Shown: piece after piece, positions 28,494-37,919 of the stretch
Numbering within the stretch: position 1 is the first letter of the stretch
Layout: each line of letters begins with the position of its first letter
Assembly: GCA_001567275.1 (NCBI GenBank)
Contig: LNBX01000046.1
Location: 62,001-126,000 of the forward strand
DNA from: Bacteroidetes bacterium OLB10
Lineage (GTDB): Bacteria > Bacteroidota > Bacteroidia > AKYH767-A > OLB10
Direction of reading: 5' to 3'
DNA: 64,000 nt
Position numbers and translations under genes: made by a program
The notes under the pieces: generated by a model
The model's database searches: none
Seen by the model: only the letters and a program-made list of their open reading frames with translations
What the model was told of the DNA's origin: nothing

Positions 28494-29009
28494 TTAATAG
28501 CTTTTTATTTTTTGGTAGTACGTTTCATTCATTAAGTCAGCAGCTATCATATAAAACATTTCATTCACCATGAAGTTGCTTCGTGCCGATGTGAAGAAGG
28601 TGCGGTAGCAGTCAAAGTCTGAAAAATAACTGCTTGTGTCTATGTTCAGGTTCTCATCAATTTTATTGCATGCCAGATATACAGGGGTGGAAGGCATGTG
28701 TTTTTTATAATGCTCCATCCAGGCATCAAAGTCACTGAAGCTGGAAGGATTGTTAATGTCAATAACATGAATCAGTGCATCAGTTCCCAGATAAAAAGAT
28801 TTGAAAGATTTTAGTTGCGATGCAGCTCCCGGAACTGTCCATAAAATAAGATTGATATTCTTATTGTGGAAGTTCAATTCTTTCTTTTCAATCCTGAGTT
28901 GTTCGTCAGACGAATAAGAATAAGAAAACCTGTCGTTGGTGAAACGGTTTACCAAAGCTGACTTACCGCAGCCACTGTATCCCGTAACAAGAATTTTTTT
29001 GTTATTCAT
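28494..29009 (-). CDS. Ras-like small GTPase of MglA type
   Basis: A 171-residue single-domain GTPase. G1 is GYSGCGKS (10-17), G3 is TVPGA (58-62), G4 is NKID (115-118) and G5 is SAR (141-143). MglA proteins differ from Ras in having TxPG in place of DxxG at G3; that hallmark is present here. However, the Gln that follows in MglA (PGQ) is Ala62 here, so GTP hydrolysis may be slow or depend on a partner. MglA controls cell polarity and motility in Myxococcus. The gene lies 65 bp after the giant PKD gene and immediately before the PAS-like gene, all on the minus strand. Whether it acts in polarity, secretion or signalling is open. Confidence 0.82.
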   Translation of the reverse strand: MNNKKILVTGYSGCGKSALVNRFTNDRFSYSYSSDEQLRIEKKELNFHNKNINLILWTVPGAASQLKSFKSFYLGTDALIHVIDINNPSSFSDFDAWMEHYKKHMPSTPVYLACNKIDENLNIDTSSYFSDFDCYRTFFTSARSNFMVNEMFYMIAADLMNETYYQKIKSY

Positions 29010-29074
29010 AATTCGAACTTTATTCTTTTATAGTATTTTTAATGGAAAAAGTTACAGCCTGTATTGAGAATTTA

Positions 29075-32000
29075 TCACTCTTCCCGGTATTGATGTGTGT
29101 TTCCGTCTGTTGTTTTGATGGTTTTCCAGTTCCCGTTTTCGTCCTGTTGTTGTATTTCATACTTTTCAACACCCTCTTTCCATCCCTGATAGGGAGTCCA
29201 TTCGAGTCGCGAACCATTCATATCATCCAGTGAACCTTTTAGCAGAATCGTTGTAGATGCAGGCGTCAAACCTGTATTCACATTACAGATATTTTCAACT
29301 TCTATTTTGTATGAATAGGTGTGATTGATTACATCAGTATTGCGATCGGTATAAGAAAAAGTATTGTTGTCCACTTTATCAATAAAGGTGTATTCATTGG
29401 GGTTGGAATCATCTGCACGATAAATAAGATAATACGCAACCAGAAAACTCATGGTATCCGGTTCTTCCCATTCAGTAAGTACATATTCGTTCTTGACAAC
29501 AGTAGTACGTTTGATTTTTGGTTGCAGGTTTACAGCAGGAGGTTGTGGTGTGGCACTGTCATTATTACTTTCTGAACTGAAACTTGTGCCCTGAAATGCT
29601 GCTTCTACTTTATACTGGTATGGTATAGCACAGTAAGCTGCAGTGTCAACATACATCAGGTTGGGAGTTTCTCCAATCAGATCATAGTTTAATCCATCGT
29701 CACTTCGGTAAACATAATATACGTCAACAGCACGTCCTACATAATTGTTCCATTCAAGATTAACCTTGCCAACACCCGGTGTTGCTTTCAGATAAACTGA
29801 AGTATGTGCCTTTGAACTGTCAAGCGTAAATGAATTATCACAAGTATTGATGGTTTTTAATTTATAAGAATATGATTGCAAATTCGGCAGAACTGATGAG
29901 TCTATATAAACGGATGTCGGACCCATGGAAGTGTTGTTCGAATTGTTTAATACGCTGATAAGGTTGTAATGGATTTTATCGTCAGAACGATAAAGCTCGT
30001 ATTGTTTCAGATTAAGCGCTGCGGAGTTGTTCCACGTAATGCGAATGGATGATGAGTCAAGTACTGTGATATAACTGATATCAGCAGGAGTAATGGGAGC
30101 ACTGTTGAATGCTGTAATAGCATTTGTTTTTGTGATACTGTCGGAGCACAGATTGTCATTTGTGACAACCAGTTTGGGTGAATAATGTCCCGGATTGTCG
30201 TACTGAAAGGTTGGAGCGTAAACAATAGATTGCAATCCATTGTCACTGTACCACTGATATGTTGCATTCTGCAAATTGCTGCAATTGTTAGTAAATGAAA
30301 CACTGAGCGGAGCGCATCCTGTGGAAGGGTTAATGCTGAAATCGGCTGTTGGCTGAGCAACTACCCTTACGAGATTATTTTTTGTCACACTGTCAGCGCA
30401 GGCGGCATTGGATGCAATCATGGTAACTGAATAGATGCCTGCATTCTGATACTTATGTGTGGGTGAGCATTTATTTGAAACAGTTCCGTCACCAAAATAC
30501 CATTGGTATTGTGTGGCACCTGTAGTAGTGTTTAAGAAGCTTACAGTTTGCGAACTACACAGAACAGTATCACTTGCAGTGAAATGTAATAACGGTGCAG
30601 CATAAACTTTTATGGAATCAGCTTGAGTAAAAACAGACTGACATCCATTGTTATCTGTTATTACCAACGAAACCTGATAGGTACCTGCATTGGCAAATGT
30701 ATGGACAGGCGATTGCAGTGTTGATGAATCACCATCGCTGAAACTCCAGAAATAACTTGCAGCCTGTTGTGATGAATCGGTAAAAGAAACCGTTAAGGGT
30801 GCACAACCACTGCTGATGTTTCCCGAGAACCATGCACGCGGTCCCGGTACTATAATAGAGTCATTCAAAATATGAGTGGCTGTACATCCTGCCGAATCTG
30901 TAATTGTCAACGAGACCTGATAGTGGCCACCTGTTGTGTAAATATGTGTTGGATGTTGTTGTGAAGAAGTAGATCCGTCACCAAAATTCCAGAGGTAACT
31001 TGCTGCATTCTGAGAAAGGTTGTTGAACTGTGCAGTTACAGGTGCGCATCCTGATGTTATACTGTAATTGAAATTGCATACAGGTTCAGTTATTTGCACC
31101 ATAGTGAGTGCTGATGTATCCGAACATCCGAATGAATCGGTTGCTATTAATAATGGTGTAAAGTTCCCTGTCTGTGTATAGGTGTGTGTTACAGCACTTG
31201 CAGTATCAGTTGTGCCATCGCCAAAATTCCATTGCCACTGACTTGCATTGATGCATTGACTGGTAAACGATACAGGCAGAGGATTGCAGCCACTAGTGTC
31301 AGAAATTTGAGCAACAGCTTCAGGGAAAATTAAATTGTCTTTTTCAATCTGCTTCACACATCCGTTCACATCTTCTGCAACAAGAATAATTTTTCCGGTT
31401 GGAATGGTGTGGAAGGTATGAACAGCATTTCTTACAGTGGATGAATCACCATCTCCCCAATACCATTTCCATTTGAATACTTCATTGCTTGAGTCAGCAA
31501 CTGTTACGGTAACAGGCAAACAGCCATTGGTACGACTATAACTGAAGTCGGCATAAAAGTTTGGAATATGCACGGCATTGTTTATTGTTTTAGTTGACGA
31601 GCAACCATTTTTGTATGCAGTTAGAGTTACTGCATAATTTACCGGTGCAATCTGATTGTTGTAATAATAATAATTACTGCAGTTGGTTTGTGTGGAAGTA
31701 GCTCCATTTCCCAAATCCCACAGATAATAAGTGCTGCCTGATGAAAGATTTGTAAAATCATAATGTACCCAGTTGCAGTTGGAAGTAGGTGCTCCCATAC
31801 TGAAATCTGCAACCGGTTTGTTGATTTCAATGGGTGCAGCTGCATTAAACGTCTGATGACAACCATTGATATCCGTTACTTCAACACTTACAGGATAAAA
31901 TCCTTCTTCAGAATAACTGTGCGACACCGTACTGCCCGTTGCCGAAGTGCTGTCGCCAAAATTCCACTGATATGAAGTATAGTTGGAATTGGGTAAACTG

Positions 32001-34843
32001 AATGATAAAACTTCATTGGCGCAAGCTCTCGATTTATTTACCATCACAGGCTGACTACCGGTATAAGAATAGAAAGAAGTACTGTAAACAGAAGTACAAC
32101 CAATGGAGTCGGTGAGTTGCAGAGAAATAATGTAGTTGTTGGAATTTGTAAAAGTATGTGTAGGCGAGATGGCTGTACTTGTTGTCTGATCACCAAAATC
32201 CCAGAGATAAGTGGCAGCATTCTGATTTTGTGGTATGGCAATAATGTTGACACCTGCACAGGTTGAAACCGTTTGCAAACTGAAAGAAGCATTGCTGCCT
32301 GCAACTTTCACAGCATGCGATGTGTAAATGGTGTCTGGTATTCCGTAGATATCCACACTGATGAGCATTACATCATAAATGCCCGGCATGGTATAAGTAT
32401 GTGACGGATTAAGTTGTGTGGAAGTATTGCCATCACCAAAATCCCAGTAGCTGGATGCTACATTGATTAGCGGATTGTGAAAGTTGATGGAAAGAGGTGC
32501 ACAACCATCATAGTTCATGGTATAAGTGGTTGAATCGGTAGTTTCATCAAACATTGTTCCGCCTGCACCAAAATCAGTTGGCGGATAGCTGTAAGTGGTA
32601 GTACAACTGTCATTTGAAATAGTCAGTGTAATGGTAAATGGTCCGTTCGTGGTATAAGTATGAACAGGATTTTCAAGCGTGGAAGTATCGCCATCACCAA
32701 AAGACCAAAGCCACGAAGTTGCACCCACCGTATTGGCATAAAACTGCACATCCATAGGAAGAATGGAATCAGTTGTAGTTGCTGAAGGTGTTGCTCCCAA
32801 CGAAGTAAAACTCATTGCATACTGATGTACGGTACTTGCCTGACATCCATCTGCTGTTGTAATGGTAAGCGATACATTATAGTTGCCTGTTTGAGAATAA
32901 GTATGAGTTGGATTTTGAACGGTGGATGTTTGTCCGTCACCAAAGTTCCACAACCATGAAACTGCGTTTACAGAACTGTCAGTAAAATATCCTATAAATG
33001 GAGGACACAATGTTTGTGTATAAGTAAAATCGGCAATACCACCACCTACCTGATAGGTTGCAAAATCAGATATCAGTTGCGAACAATTGCCACCACTGCT
33101 TTGCGTTTGCAGCGATACGGTATAAGTTCCCGGTGAAGTATATGTATGTGTTGGATTTTGTTGGGTAGAAGTTGTGCCATCGCCAAAATTCCATAACCAC
33201 GATGTAGCGCTTGAAGAATCACTCAGGCTGATTGTCAGTGGTGCACAGCCTGAAATGGGTTGAGATGTGCTGAAATTATTTACGGTGCCTCCGGGATGAA
33301 TGTAATTCACTTTAGTCAGTGAGTCTTTACATCCTGATGCATCGGTACCATAAAGTGTAACACTGTATGAACCTTGTTGCTGATAAGTATAAGTGGGACT
33401 GAATGCAGTTGATGTATCACCATTTCCAAATTTCCACAACCAGACAGAAGCATTGAGACTAAGATTGGTGAAGTTTACAGTAAGTGGATTACATCCTGTA
33501 GTTTTATCAGCTGAGAAATCAATATCAGGTCCACTTACAGTAATTCCATAAGCAAAACTGTACTCAGTGCTGCAACCGTTGGCAGCAGTTATATTTAATG
33601 TCGGATAATAACTCCCTGAATGTTGGTAGGTGTAGGTAAAAGTTGATCCGTTTCCAGTGCCACCATCATTGCTGTTCCACTGATAAGATGCTCCGTTGGT
33701 CACTTGCGGACTGAAAGTAACGGTTAATGGTTTACATCCATTGGTAATGTTTGCAGTAAAATTTGCAACAGGCGATGCAAGCACCTGAATGCTAACCGGT
33801 GTTGCACTATTGCTGCATCCGTTGGGATAATTTGCAGTAAGTGAAGGCTGATAGGTACCGGCAAAATTGTATAATGTGGCAACAGAAGTCAGTGTAGAAG
33901 TAAGTCCGTTTTTTAAATCCCATTGTAATGAAACAGCACCGGGTGCAGCAGCATTGAGCACTACTGAAAAAGGTGTACATCCCGAAAGTGATGAAGCTGT
34001 AATAACAGGAACCGGATTGCTTAAAACAGTAATAGAATTATTAAGTGTTTTTGTTCCCGTACACCCCGAAGCAGATGTTGAGGTAACAGTAACTGTATAA
34101 CTTCCGGGAGCAGTGTAATGATGTGATACATTATTACCGCTGCCTGTAGTGCCATCACCAAAATCCCATACCAAAGCACCTGCAGGATTAGATGTTCCCG
34201 TAAACTGAAAAGATTTATTGGCGTCACATGTTGCAATCGTATCAACGGTGGCCGTGATAACAGGTAATGCATGAATAGTGATATAATTATTTTTTGTGAG
34301 TGTGGCTGTGCATGCCGAACCTCCTTTGTAAAGTATTAAAGCAACAGAAAAACTTCCTGCCAATGAATAGCTGTGCGATGGATTATTCACTTTGGAAGTA
34401 ACACCATCACCAAAGTCCCATTCGCAGCTGTCATAACCTGCACTTTGATTGCTGAATGATATAAGTTCATTCATGCAGGCAGAAGTTTTTGAAGCAGAAA
34501 ACTGAACGGTTGGTTTGTTGGAAACCTGAATCAGATTAGAAAGAATAACAGAGTCGGCACCTGAAGCATTTTGTGCAACCAGTTTAACGGTATAGTTTCC
34601 TGCATTATTAAATGTAATTACCGGACTGGGCAGGGTTGACGACATACCGTTTCCAAAATCCCACCGGTATGATGTAGCGTTCTGACTGTTATTGATAAAG
34701 TTTACAATCAATGGAGCACAGCCCTGCATTTGATTAGCACTGAACGATGCCACAGGTTGTTGTGCATATACATTATGCGTATGTAACAACAGAATTATTA
34801 CACTACAACCAATGACTTTCCTGAAATGATTTGTGGTTAACAC
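29075..34843 (-). CDS. Giant PKD-repeat secreted protein without a recognisable T9SS tail
   Basis: A 1922-residue protein with a signal region (MLTTNHFRKVIGCSVIILLLHTH..., ends near YAQQP). About 19 PKD-type domains of 80-90 residues follow, each marked by WxFGDGxTS, xPTHTY and GxYxV motifs. About four FN3-like domains cover residues 1570-1920 (for example YELYRSDDKIHYN, YYVYRSDDGLNYD). Such proteins are surface adhesins or enzyme scaffolds. Relatives end in a CHU_C or type A sorting domain; this one stops inside the last FN3-like domain (GNTHQYREE). A shift to the next frame adds only about 20 residues (to 29020) and still no sorting domain. It heads the operon with the GTPase and PAS-like genes. 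No consensus promoter is visible in the 200 bp upstream. Confidence 0.87.
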   Translation of the reverse strand: MLTTNHFRKVIGCSVIILLLHTHNVYAQQPVASFSANQMQGCAPLIVNFINNSQNATSYRWDFGNGMSSTLPSPVITFNNAGNYTVKLVAQNASGADSVILSNLIQVSNKPTVQFSASKTSACMNELISFSNQSAGYDSCEWDFGDGVTSKVNNPSHSYSLAGSFSVALILYKGGSACTATLTKNNYITIHALPVITATVDTIATCDANKSFQFTGTSNPAGALVWDFGDGTTGSGNNVSHHYTAPGSYTVTVTSTSASGCTGTKTLNNSITVLSNPVPVITASSLSGCTPFSVVLNAAAPGAVSLQWDLKNGLTSTLTSVATLYNFAGTYQPSLTANYPNGCSNSATPVSIQVLASPVANFTANITNGCKPLTVTFSPQVTNGASYQWNSNDGGTGNGSTFTYTYQHSGSYYPTLNITAANGCSTEYSFAYGITVSGPDIDFSADKTTGCNPLTVNFTNLSLNASVWLWKFGNGDTSTAFSPTYTYQQQGSYSVTLYGTDASGCKDSLTKVNYIHPGGTVNNFSTSQPISGCAPLTISLSDSSSATSWLWNFGDGTTSTQQNPTHTYTSPGTYTVSLQTQSSGGNCSQLISDFATYQVGGGIADFTYTQTLCPPFIGYFTDSSVNAVSWLWNFGDGQTSTVQNPTHTYSQTGNYNVSLTITTADGCQASTVHQYAMSFTSLGATPSATTTDSILPMDVQFYANTVGATSWLWSFGDGDTSTLENPVHTYTTNGPFTITLTISNDSCTTTYSYPPTDFGAGGTMFDETTDSTTYTMNYDGCAPLSINFHNPLINVASSYWDFGDGNTSTQLNPSHTYTMPGIYDVMLISVDIYGIPDTIYTSHAVKVAGSNASFSLQTVSTCAGVNIIAIPQNQNAATYLWDFGDQTTSTAISPTHTFTNSNNYIISLQLTDSIGCTSVYSTSFYSYTGSQPVMVNKSRACANEVLSFSLPNSNYTSYQWNFGDSTSATGSTVSHSYSEEGFYPVSVEVTDINGCHQTFNAAAPIEINKPVADFSMGAPTSNCNWVHYDFTNLSSGSTYYLWDLGNGATSTQTNCSNYYYYNNQIAPVNYAVTLTAYKNGCSSTKTINNAVHIPNFYADFSYSRTNGCLPVTVTVADSSNEVFKWKWYWGDGDSSTVRNAVHTFHTIPTGKIILVAEDVNGCVKQIEKDNLIFPEAVAQISDTSGCNPLPVSFTSQCINASQWQWNFGDGTTDTASAVTHTYTQTGNFTPLLIATDSFGCSDTSALTMVQITEPVCNFNYSITSGCAPVTAQFNNLSQNAASYLWNFGDGSTSSQQHPTHIYTTGGHYQVSLTITDSAGCTATHILNDSIIVPGPRAWFSGNISSGCAPLTVSFTDSSQQAASYFWSFSDGDSSTLQSPVHTFANAGTYQVSLVITDNNGCQSVFTQADSIKVYAAPLLHFTASDTVLCSSQTVSFLNTTTGATQYQWYFGDGTVSNKCSPTHKYQNAGIYSVTMIASNAACADSVTKNNLVRVVAQPTADFSINPSTGCAPLSVSFTNNCSNLQNATYQWYSDNGLQSIVYAPTFQYDNPGHYSPKLVVTNDNLCSDSITKTNAITAFNSAPITPADISYITVLDSSSIRITWNNSAALNLKQYELYRSDDKIHYNLISVLNNSNNTSMGPTSVYIDSSVLPNLQSYSYKLKTINTCDNSFTLDSSKAHTSVYLKATPGVGKVNLEWNNYVGRAVDVYYVYRSDDGLNYDLIGETPNLMYVDTAAYCAIPYQYKVEAAFQGTSFSSESNNDSATPQPPAVNLQPKIKRTTVVKNEYVLTEWEEPDTMSFLVAYYLIYRADDSNPNEYTFIDKVDNNTFSYTDRNTDVINHTYSYKIEVENICNVNTGLTPASTTILLKGSLDDMNGSRLEWTPYQGWKEGVEKYEIQQQDENGNWKTIKTTDGNTHQYREE
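30190..34760 (-). repeat. Array of about 19 PKD-type domains in the giant secreted protein
   Basis: The WxFGDG motif recurs at intervals of about 250-280 bp on the minus strand. Units differ clearly at the DNA level, so this is an old protein-domain array rather than a recent DNA duplication, and it has none of the fixed repeat/spacer lengths of a CRISPR array. Confidence 0.8.
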
Positions 34844-34917
34844 TGTATGCCCAATTTCAATTTGTTTTGAGCATATTTACGCAGAAGGGTAAAAAAAGTT
34901 ATAAATCTTACAAATCA

Positions 34918-34947
34918 TTGTAAAGTGGCTGTATTTCAGTATTTTTG
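34918..34947 (+). promoter_or_regulatory. Bacteroidota promoter upstream of the acyl-CoA dehydrogenase
   Basis: TTG (34918-34920), 19-bp spacer, then TATTTTTG (34940-34947). Both elements and spacing fit the consensus. It lies 97 nt before the ATG at 35045, implying an untranslated leader of about 90 nt that is AT-rich and without an obvious structure. Confidence 0.55.
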
Positions 34948-35044
34948 ATTTTGTTGATAAACATCAGTTTGATTTTGAAACTATAATGCTGTTATTATGG
35001 TTTAAGTTATATATTTTTAACTCTGATATTAAAAGACCACATTT

Positions 35045-36838
35045 ATGAGTACTACACAGGAAAAATCCGCTTCAGTTAAGGGGGGAGAGTTTATTATTAA
35101 AGAATCATCAGCAGAGAATACATTTATTCCTGAAGAGTTTAATGAGGAACATCTCATGATACAACAAACTGCACACGATTTTCTGAAGCAGGAAGTTCAA
35201 ACATGTCTCGACAGAATTGATGCCATGGAACCGGGGCTGATGCCTTCATTGATGGACAAATCCGGACAATTAGGATTATTAGGTGTTTCTGTTCCTGAAG
35301 AGTATGGCGGATTCGGAAAAGATTTTATTACTGCAACATTACTCACCGAAACGCTGGGTGCAGGCCATTCTTTTTCTGTTGCATTTGCAGCGCATACAGG
35401 TATTGGCACGTTGCCGATTTTATATTTCGGAACTCCTGAACAAAAACAAAAGTATTTACCTAAGCTGGCTACAGGTGAGTGGAAAGCTTCTTACTGTCTT
35501 ACCGAGCCAGGTTCAGGATCGGATGCATTGGCAGCAAAAACCAAGGCAGTACTTTCATCAGATGGAAAACATTACATCCTCAACGGTCAAAAAATGTGGA
35601 TTACCAATGCAGGATTTGCAGATGTATTCACCGTATTTGCTCAGGTCGATGGAGATAAGTTCACCGGATTTATTGTAGAAAAAAATTATCCCGGACTTAC
35701 CCTTGGTGAGGAAGAACATAAAATGGGAATAAAAGGTTCCAGCACACGTCAGGTGTTTTTTAGCGATTGCAAAGTGCCGGTAGAAAATGTTTTGGGTGAA
35801 ATAGGTAAAGGCCATCTTATTGCGTTTAATATTTTAAATATCGGAAGATTGAAATTATGTGCTGCTGCTCTTGGTGGTGCCAAGGAAGTAAGTTCACTCT
35901 CTGTTTCTTATGCCAACACACGCGAACAGTTTAAATTGCCTATCTCAAAATTCGGAGCAATCAGATATAAATTAGCACAACAGGCAATTCGCATTTATGC
36001 CTGCGAAAGTGCATTGTACCGGACATCATTTATGATTGATGAACTCGAGAAGCAAAAATTGAGCGAAGGAGTGGAACATTCAAAAGCATTGCTTGAAGCT
36101 GCCGAAGAGTATGCAGTGGAATGTGCCATGCTTAAAGTGGATGGCTCCGAAACTTTGGATTATGTAGTGGATGAAGGAGTACAGATTTATGGAGGTTATG
36201 GTTTCAGTGCTGATTTTCCAATGGACAGAGCTTATCGCGATTCGCGAATCAACAGAATTTTTGAAGGCACCAATGAGATTAACCGTCTCCTTACTGTTGA
36301 CATGATTCTGAAACGCGCCATGAAAGGAAAGATTGATTTGATGACTCCTGCCATGAATGTGCAGAAGGAGTTGATGGGTATTCCTGATTTTGGAGAGCCG
36401 GATACAACACTCTTTGCCGAAGAGAAAAAATATATTTCTAATTTCAAAAAAGCATTACTTGTGGTTGCAGGTGCTGCAGTTCAAAAACTGATGATGACAC
36501 TTGCCAAAGAGCAGGAAATTCTGATGAACATTGCTGATATGGCAACTGCAATTTATGTTGGCGAATCTATTTTGCTTCGTACAGAAAAATTGGTTGGCAT
36601 AAAAGGCGAACAGGCATGCGCTTCACAACTGGATATGATGCGTATTTATATTCATGATGCTGCCGATAAAATTAACATTGCCGGAAAGGAAGCTATTTAT
36701 GCTTTTGCCGAAGGTGATGAACAACGTATGTTACTGATGGGACTAAAAAGATTTTCTAAAGTGCAGCCTTACAATACCAAGGAAGCGAGAAGAAGAATTG
36801 CAGCACAGTTGATTCAGGAAAATAAATATTGTTTCTAA
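35045..36838 (+). CDS. Acyl-CoA dehydrogenase (VLCAD/ACAD9-like, long form)
   Basis: A 597-residue flavoenzyme that oxidises acyl-CoA to trans-2-enoyl-CoA in beta-oxidation. The FAD/substrate signatures are CLTEPGSGSD near 160-170 and QKMWITNAGFADV near 185-197. The IYGGYGF motif near 385 is followed by RIFEGTNEI with the probable catalytic Glu407, the position used by long-chain and very-long-chain enzymes. About 150 residues follow the core, as in VLCAD/ACAD9-type proteins, rather than the about 380-residue short-chain form. It stands alone; electron-transfer flavoprotein and the other beta-oxidation genes are not in the window. Preferred substrate length cannot be read from sequence. Confidence 0.93.
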   Translation: MSTTQEKSASVKGGEFIIKESSAENTFIPEEFNEEHLMIQQTAHDFLKQEVQTCLDRIDAMEPGLMPSLMDKSGQLGLLGVSVPEEYGGFGKDFITATLLTETLGAGHSFSVAFAAHTGIGTLPILYFGTPEQKQKYLPKLATGEWKASYCLTEPGSGSDALAAKTKAVLSSDGKHYILNGQKMWITNAGFADVFTVFAQVDGDKFTGFIVEKNYPGLTLGEEEHKMGIKGSSTRQVFFSDCKVPVENVLGEIGKGHLIAFNILNIGRLKLCAAALGGAKEVSSLSVSYANTREQFKLPISKFGAIRYKLAQQAIRIYACESALYRTSFMIDELEKQKLSEGVEHSKALLEAAEEYAVECAMLKVDGSETLDYVVDEGVQIYGGYGFSADFPMDRAYRDSRINRIFEGTNEINRLLTVDMILKRAMKGKIDLMTPAMNVQKELMGIPDFGEPDTTLFAEEKKYISNFKKALLVVAGAAVQKLMMTLAKEQEILMNIADMATAIYVGESILLRTEKLVGIKGEQACASQLDMMRIYIHDAADKINIAGKEAIYAFAEGDEQRMLLMGLKRFSKVQPYNTKEARRRIAAQLIQENKYCF

Positions 36839-36896
36839 ATTTTACTTCTAAGGGAGTAGCACGATAACAGGCTTTTACTGATTAAACTTTTGATGG

Positions 36897-37919
36897 ATGA
36901 AGAAGAAAATATTTCTTGCCATCGGTTTGTTGTTATTAATTGGATTTTTTGCCAACAGAGATATTATTGTTTATGGATTCAGGCAACTACAAGGACAGCT
37001 TGCAATTATCAGAAACACTGAACCTGTTGACAGGATACTTCAAAATCCATCTGTTGCTGATACCATCAAACAAAAACTCAGACTGATTGAAAGTGTACGC
37101 AAGTATGCAATTGATTCCCTCGGTTTAAAGAGTACCAAGAACTATCAGACATTTTACGACCAGCAAGGCAAGCCTTTGTTATGGGTGTTGAATGCAGCGC
37201 CACCATTCAGCATGGAGTCTTATAAATGGAAATATCCTTTTTTGGGTAAGTTGTCTTATAAAGGATTTTTTAACAAACAAATCGGATTAAAAGAAGAACA
37301 ACAGTTTATCAGCAAAGGATATGATACTGATTTGTCACCGGTGTCGGCATGGAGCACACTGGGTTGGTTCAGCGACCCTGTGCTGTCGGGTATGTTAAAA
37401 CGTTCAGAAGGTTCGTTGGCCGAACTTATCATTCATGAGATGACACATGCTACGTTATATGTAAAAGGTGATGTAGAGTTCAATGAAAACCTTGCCACCT
37501 TTATTGGAGAAAAGGGTGCAGAGAAATTTATCTCTGAAATCATACCCGATAAACTGAATGATTATAAATTCAGGCTGGAGGACAACAAACTTTACAGCAG
37601 TTATGTGGTCAACTCCGTGAAGCAACTTGATTCACTTTATAAGGACACACATTTCTTGTCGCTCACAAGCGAAAAAAAATATACTGAGAAGTACAGACTG
37701 ATAGCTTCCATATTGGCAGAGATGAATAAACTGCCTTATCACATGCCTGAGAGATATCGTTGGGATTTCAGTAAGGAGAAACTTCCCGGCAATACCTGGT
37801 TTTTATCATTCAGCGATTATCACAAAGCACAACCCATGCTGCAGCAGATTTACAACGACAGTTGTAATAAAGATGTTAAAACACTGATTGAATATTTCAA
37901 AAAGAAATATGGCAAGTAA
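36897..37919 (+). CDS. Predicted aminopeptidase, COG4324 family (PF10023-like)
   Basis: A 340-residue putative zinc peptidase with an N-terminal membrane anchor (MKKKIFLAIGLLLLIGFF). The zinc site is HEMTH with His180, Glu181 and His184; the downstream third ligand candidate is Glu197 in FNENLATF. The family also shows YGFRQLQGQLAII near residue 26 and AAPPFSM near 101, both present. It is probably anchored in the inner membrane with its catalytic part in the periplasm. Substrate is unknown. It begins 58 bp after the acyl-CoA dehydrogenase, and its stop codon directly abuts the stop of the convergent lipoprotein gene. Confidence 0.82.
   Translation: MKKKIFLAIGLLLLIGFFANRDIIVYGFRQLQGQLAIIRNTEPVDRILQNPSVADTIKQKLRLIESVRKYAIDSLGLKSTKNYQTFYDQQGKPLLWVLNAAPPFSMESYKWKYPFLGKLSYKGFFNKQIGLKEEQQFISKGYDTDLSPVSAWSTLGWFSDPVLSGMLKRSEGSLAELIIHEMTHATLYVKGDVEFNENLATFIGEKGAEKFISEIIPDKLNDYKFRLEDNKLYSSYVVNSVKQLDSLYKDTHFLSLTSEKKYTEKYRLIASILAEMNKLPYHMPERYRWDFSKEKLPGNTWFLSFSDYHKAQPMLQQIYNDSCNKDVKTLIEYFKKKYGK

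Noticed and set aside
16654..34843. Regular repeats suggesting a CRISPR array or satellite DNA
   Set aside because: The repeats are protein-domain repeats of 70-90 codons in open frames, with diverged DNA and no short identical repeats separated by unique spacers.
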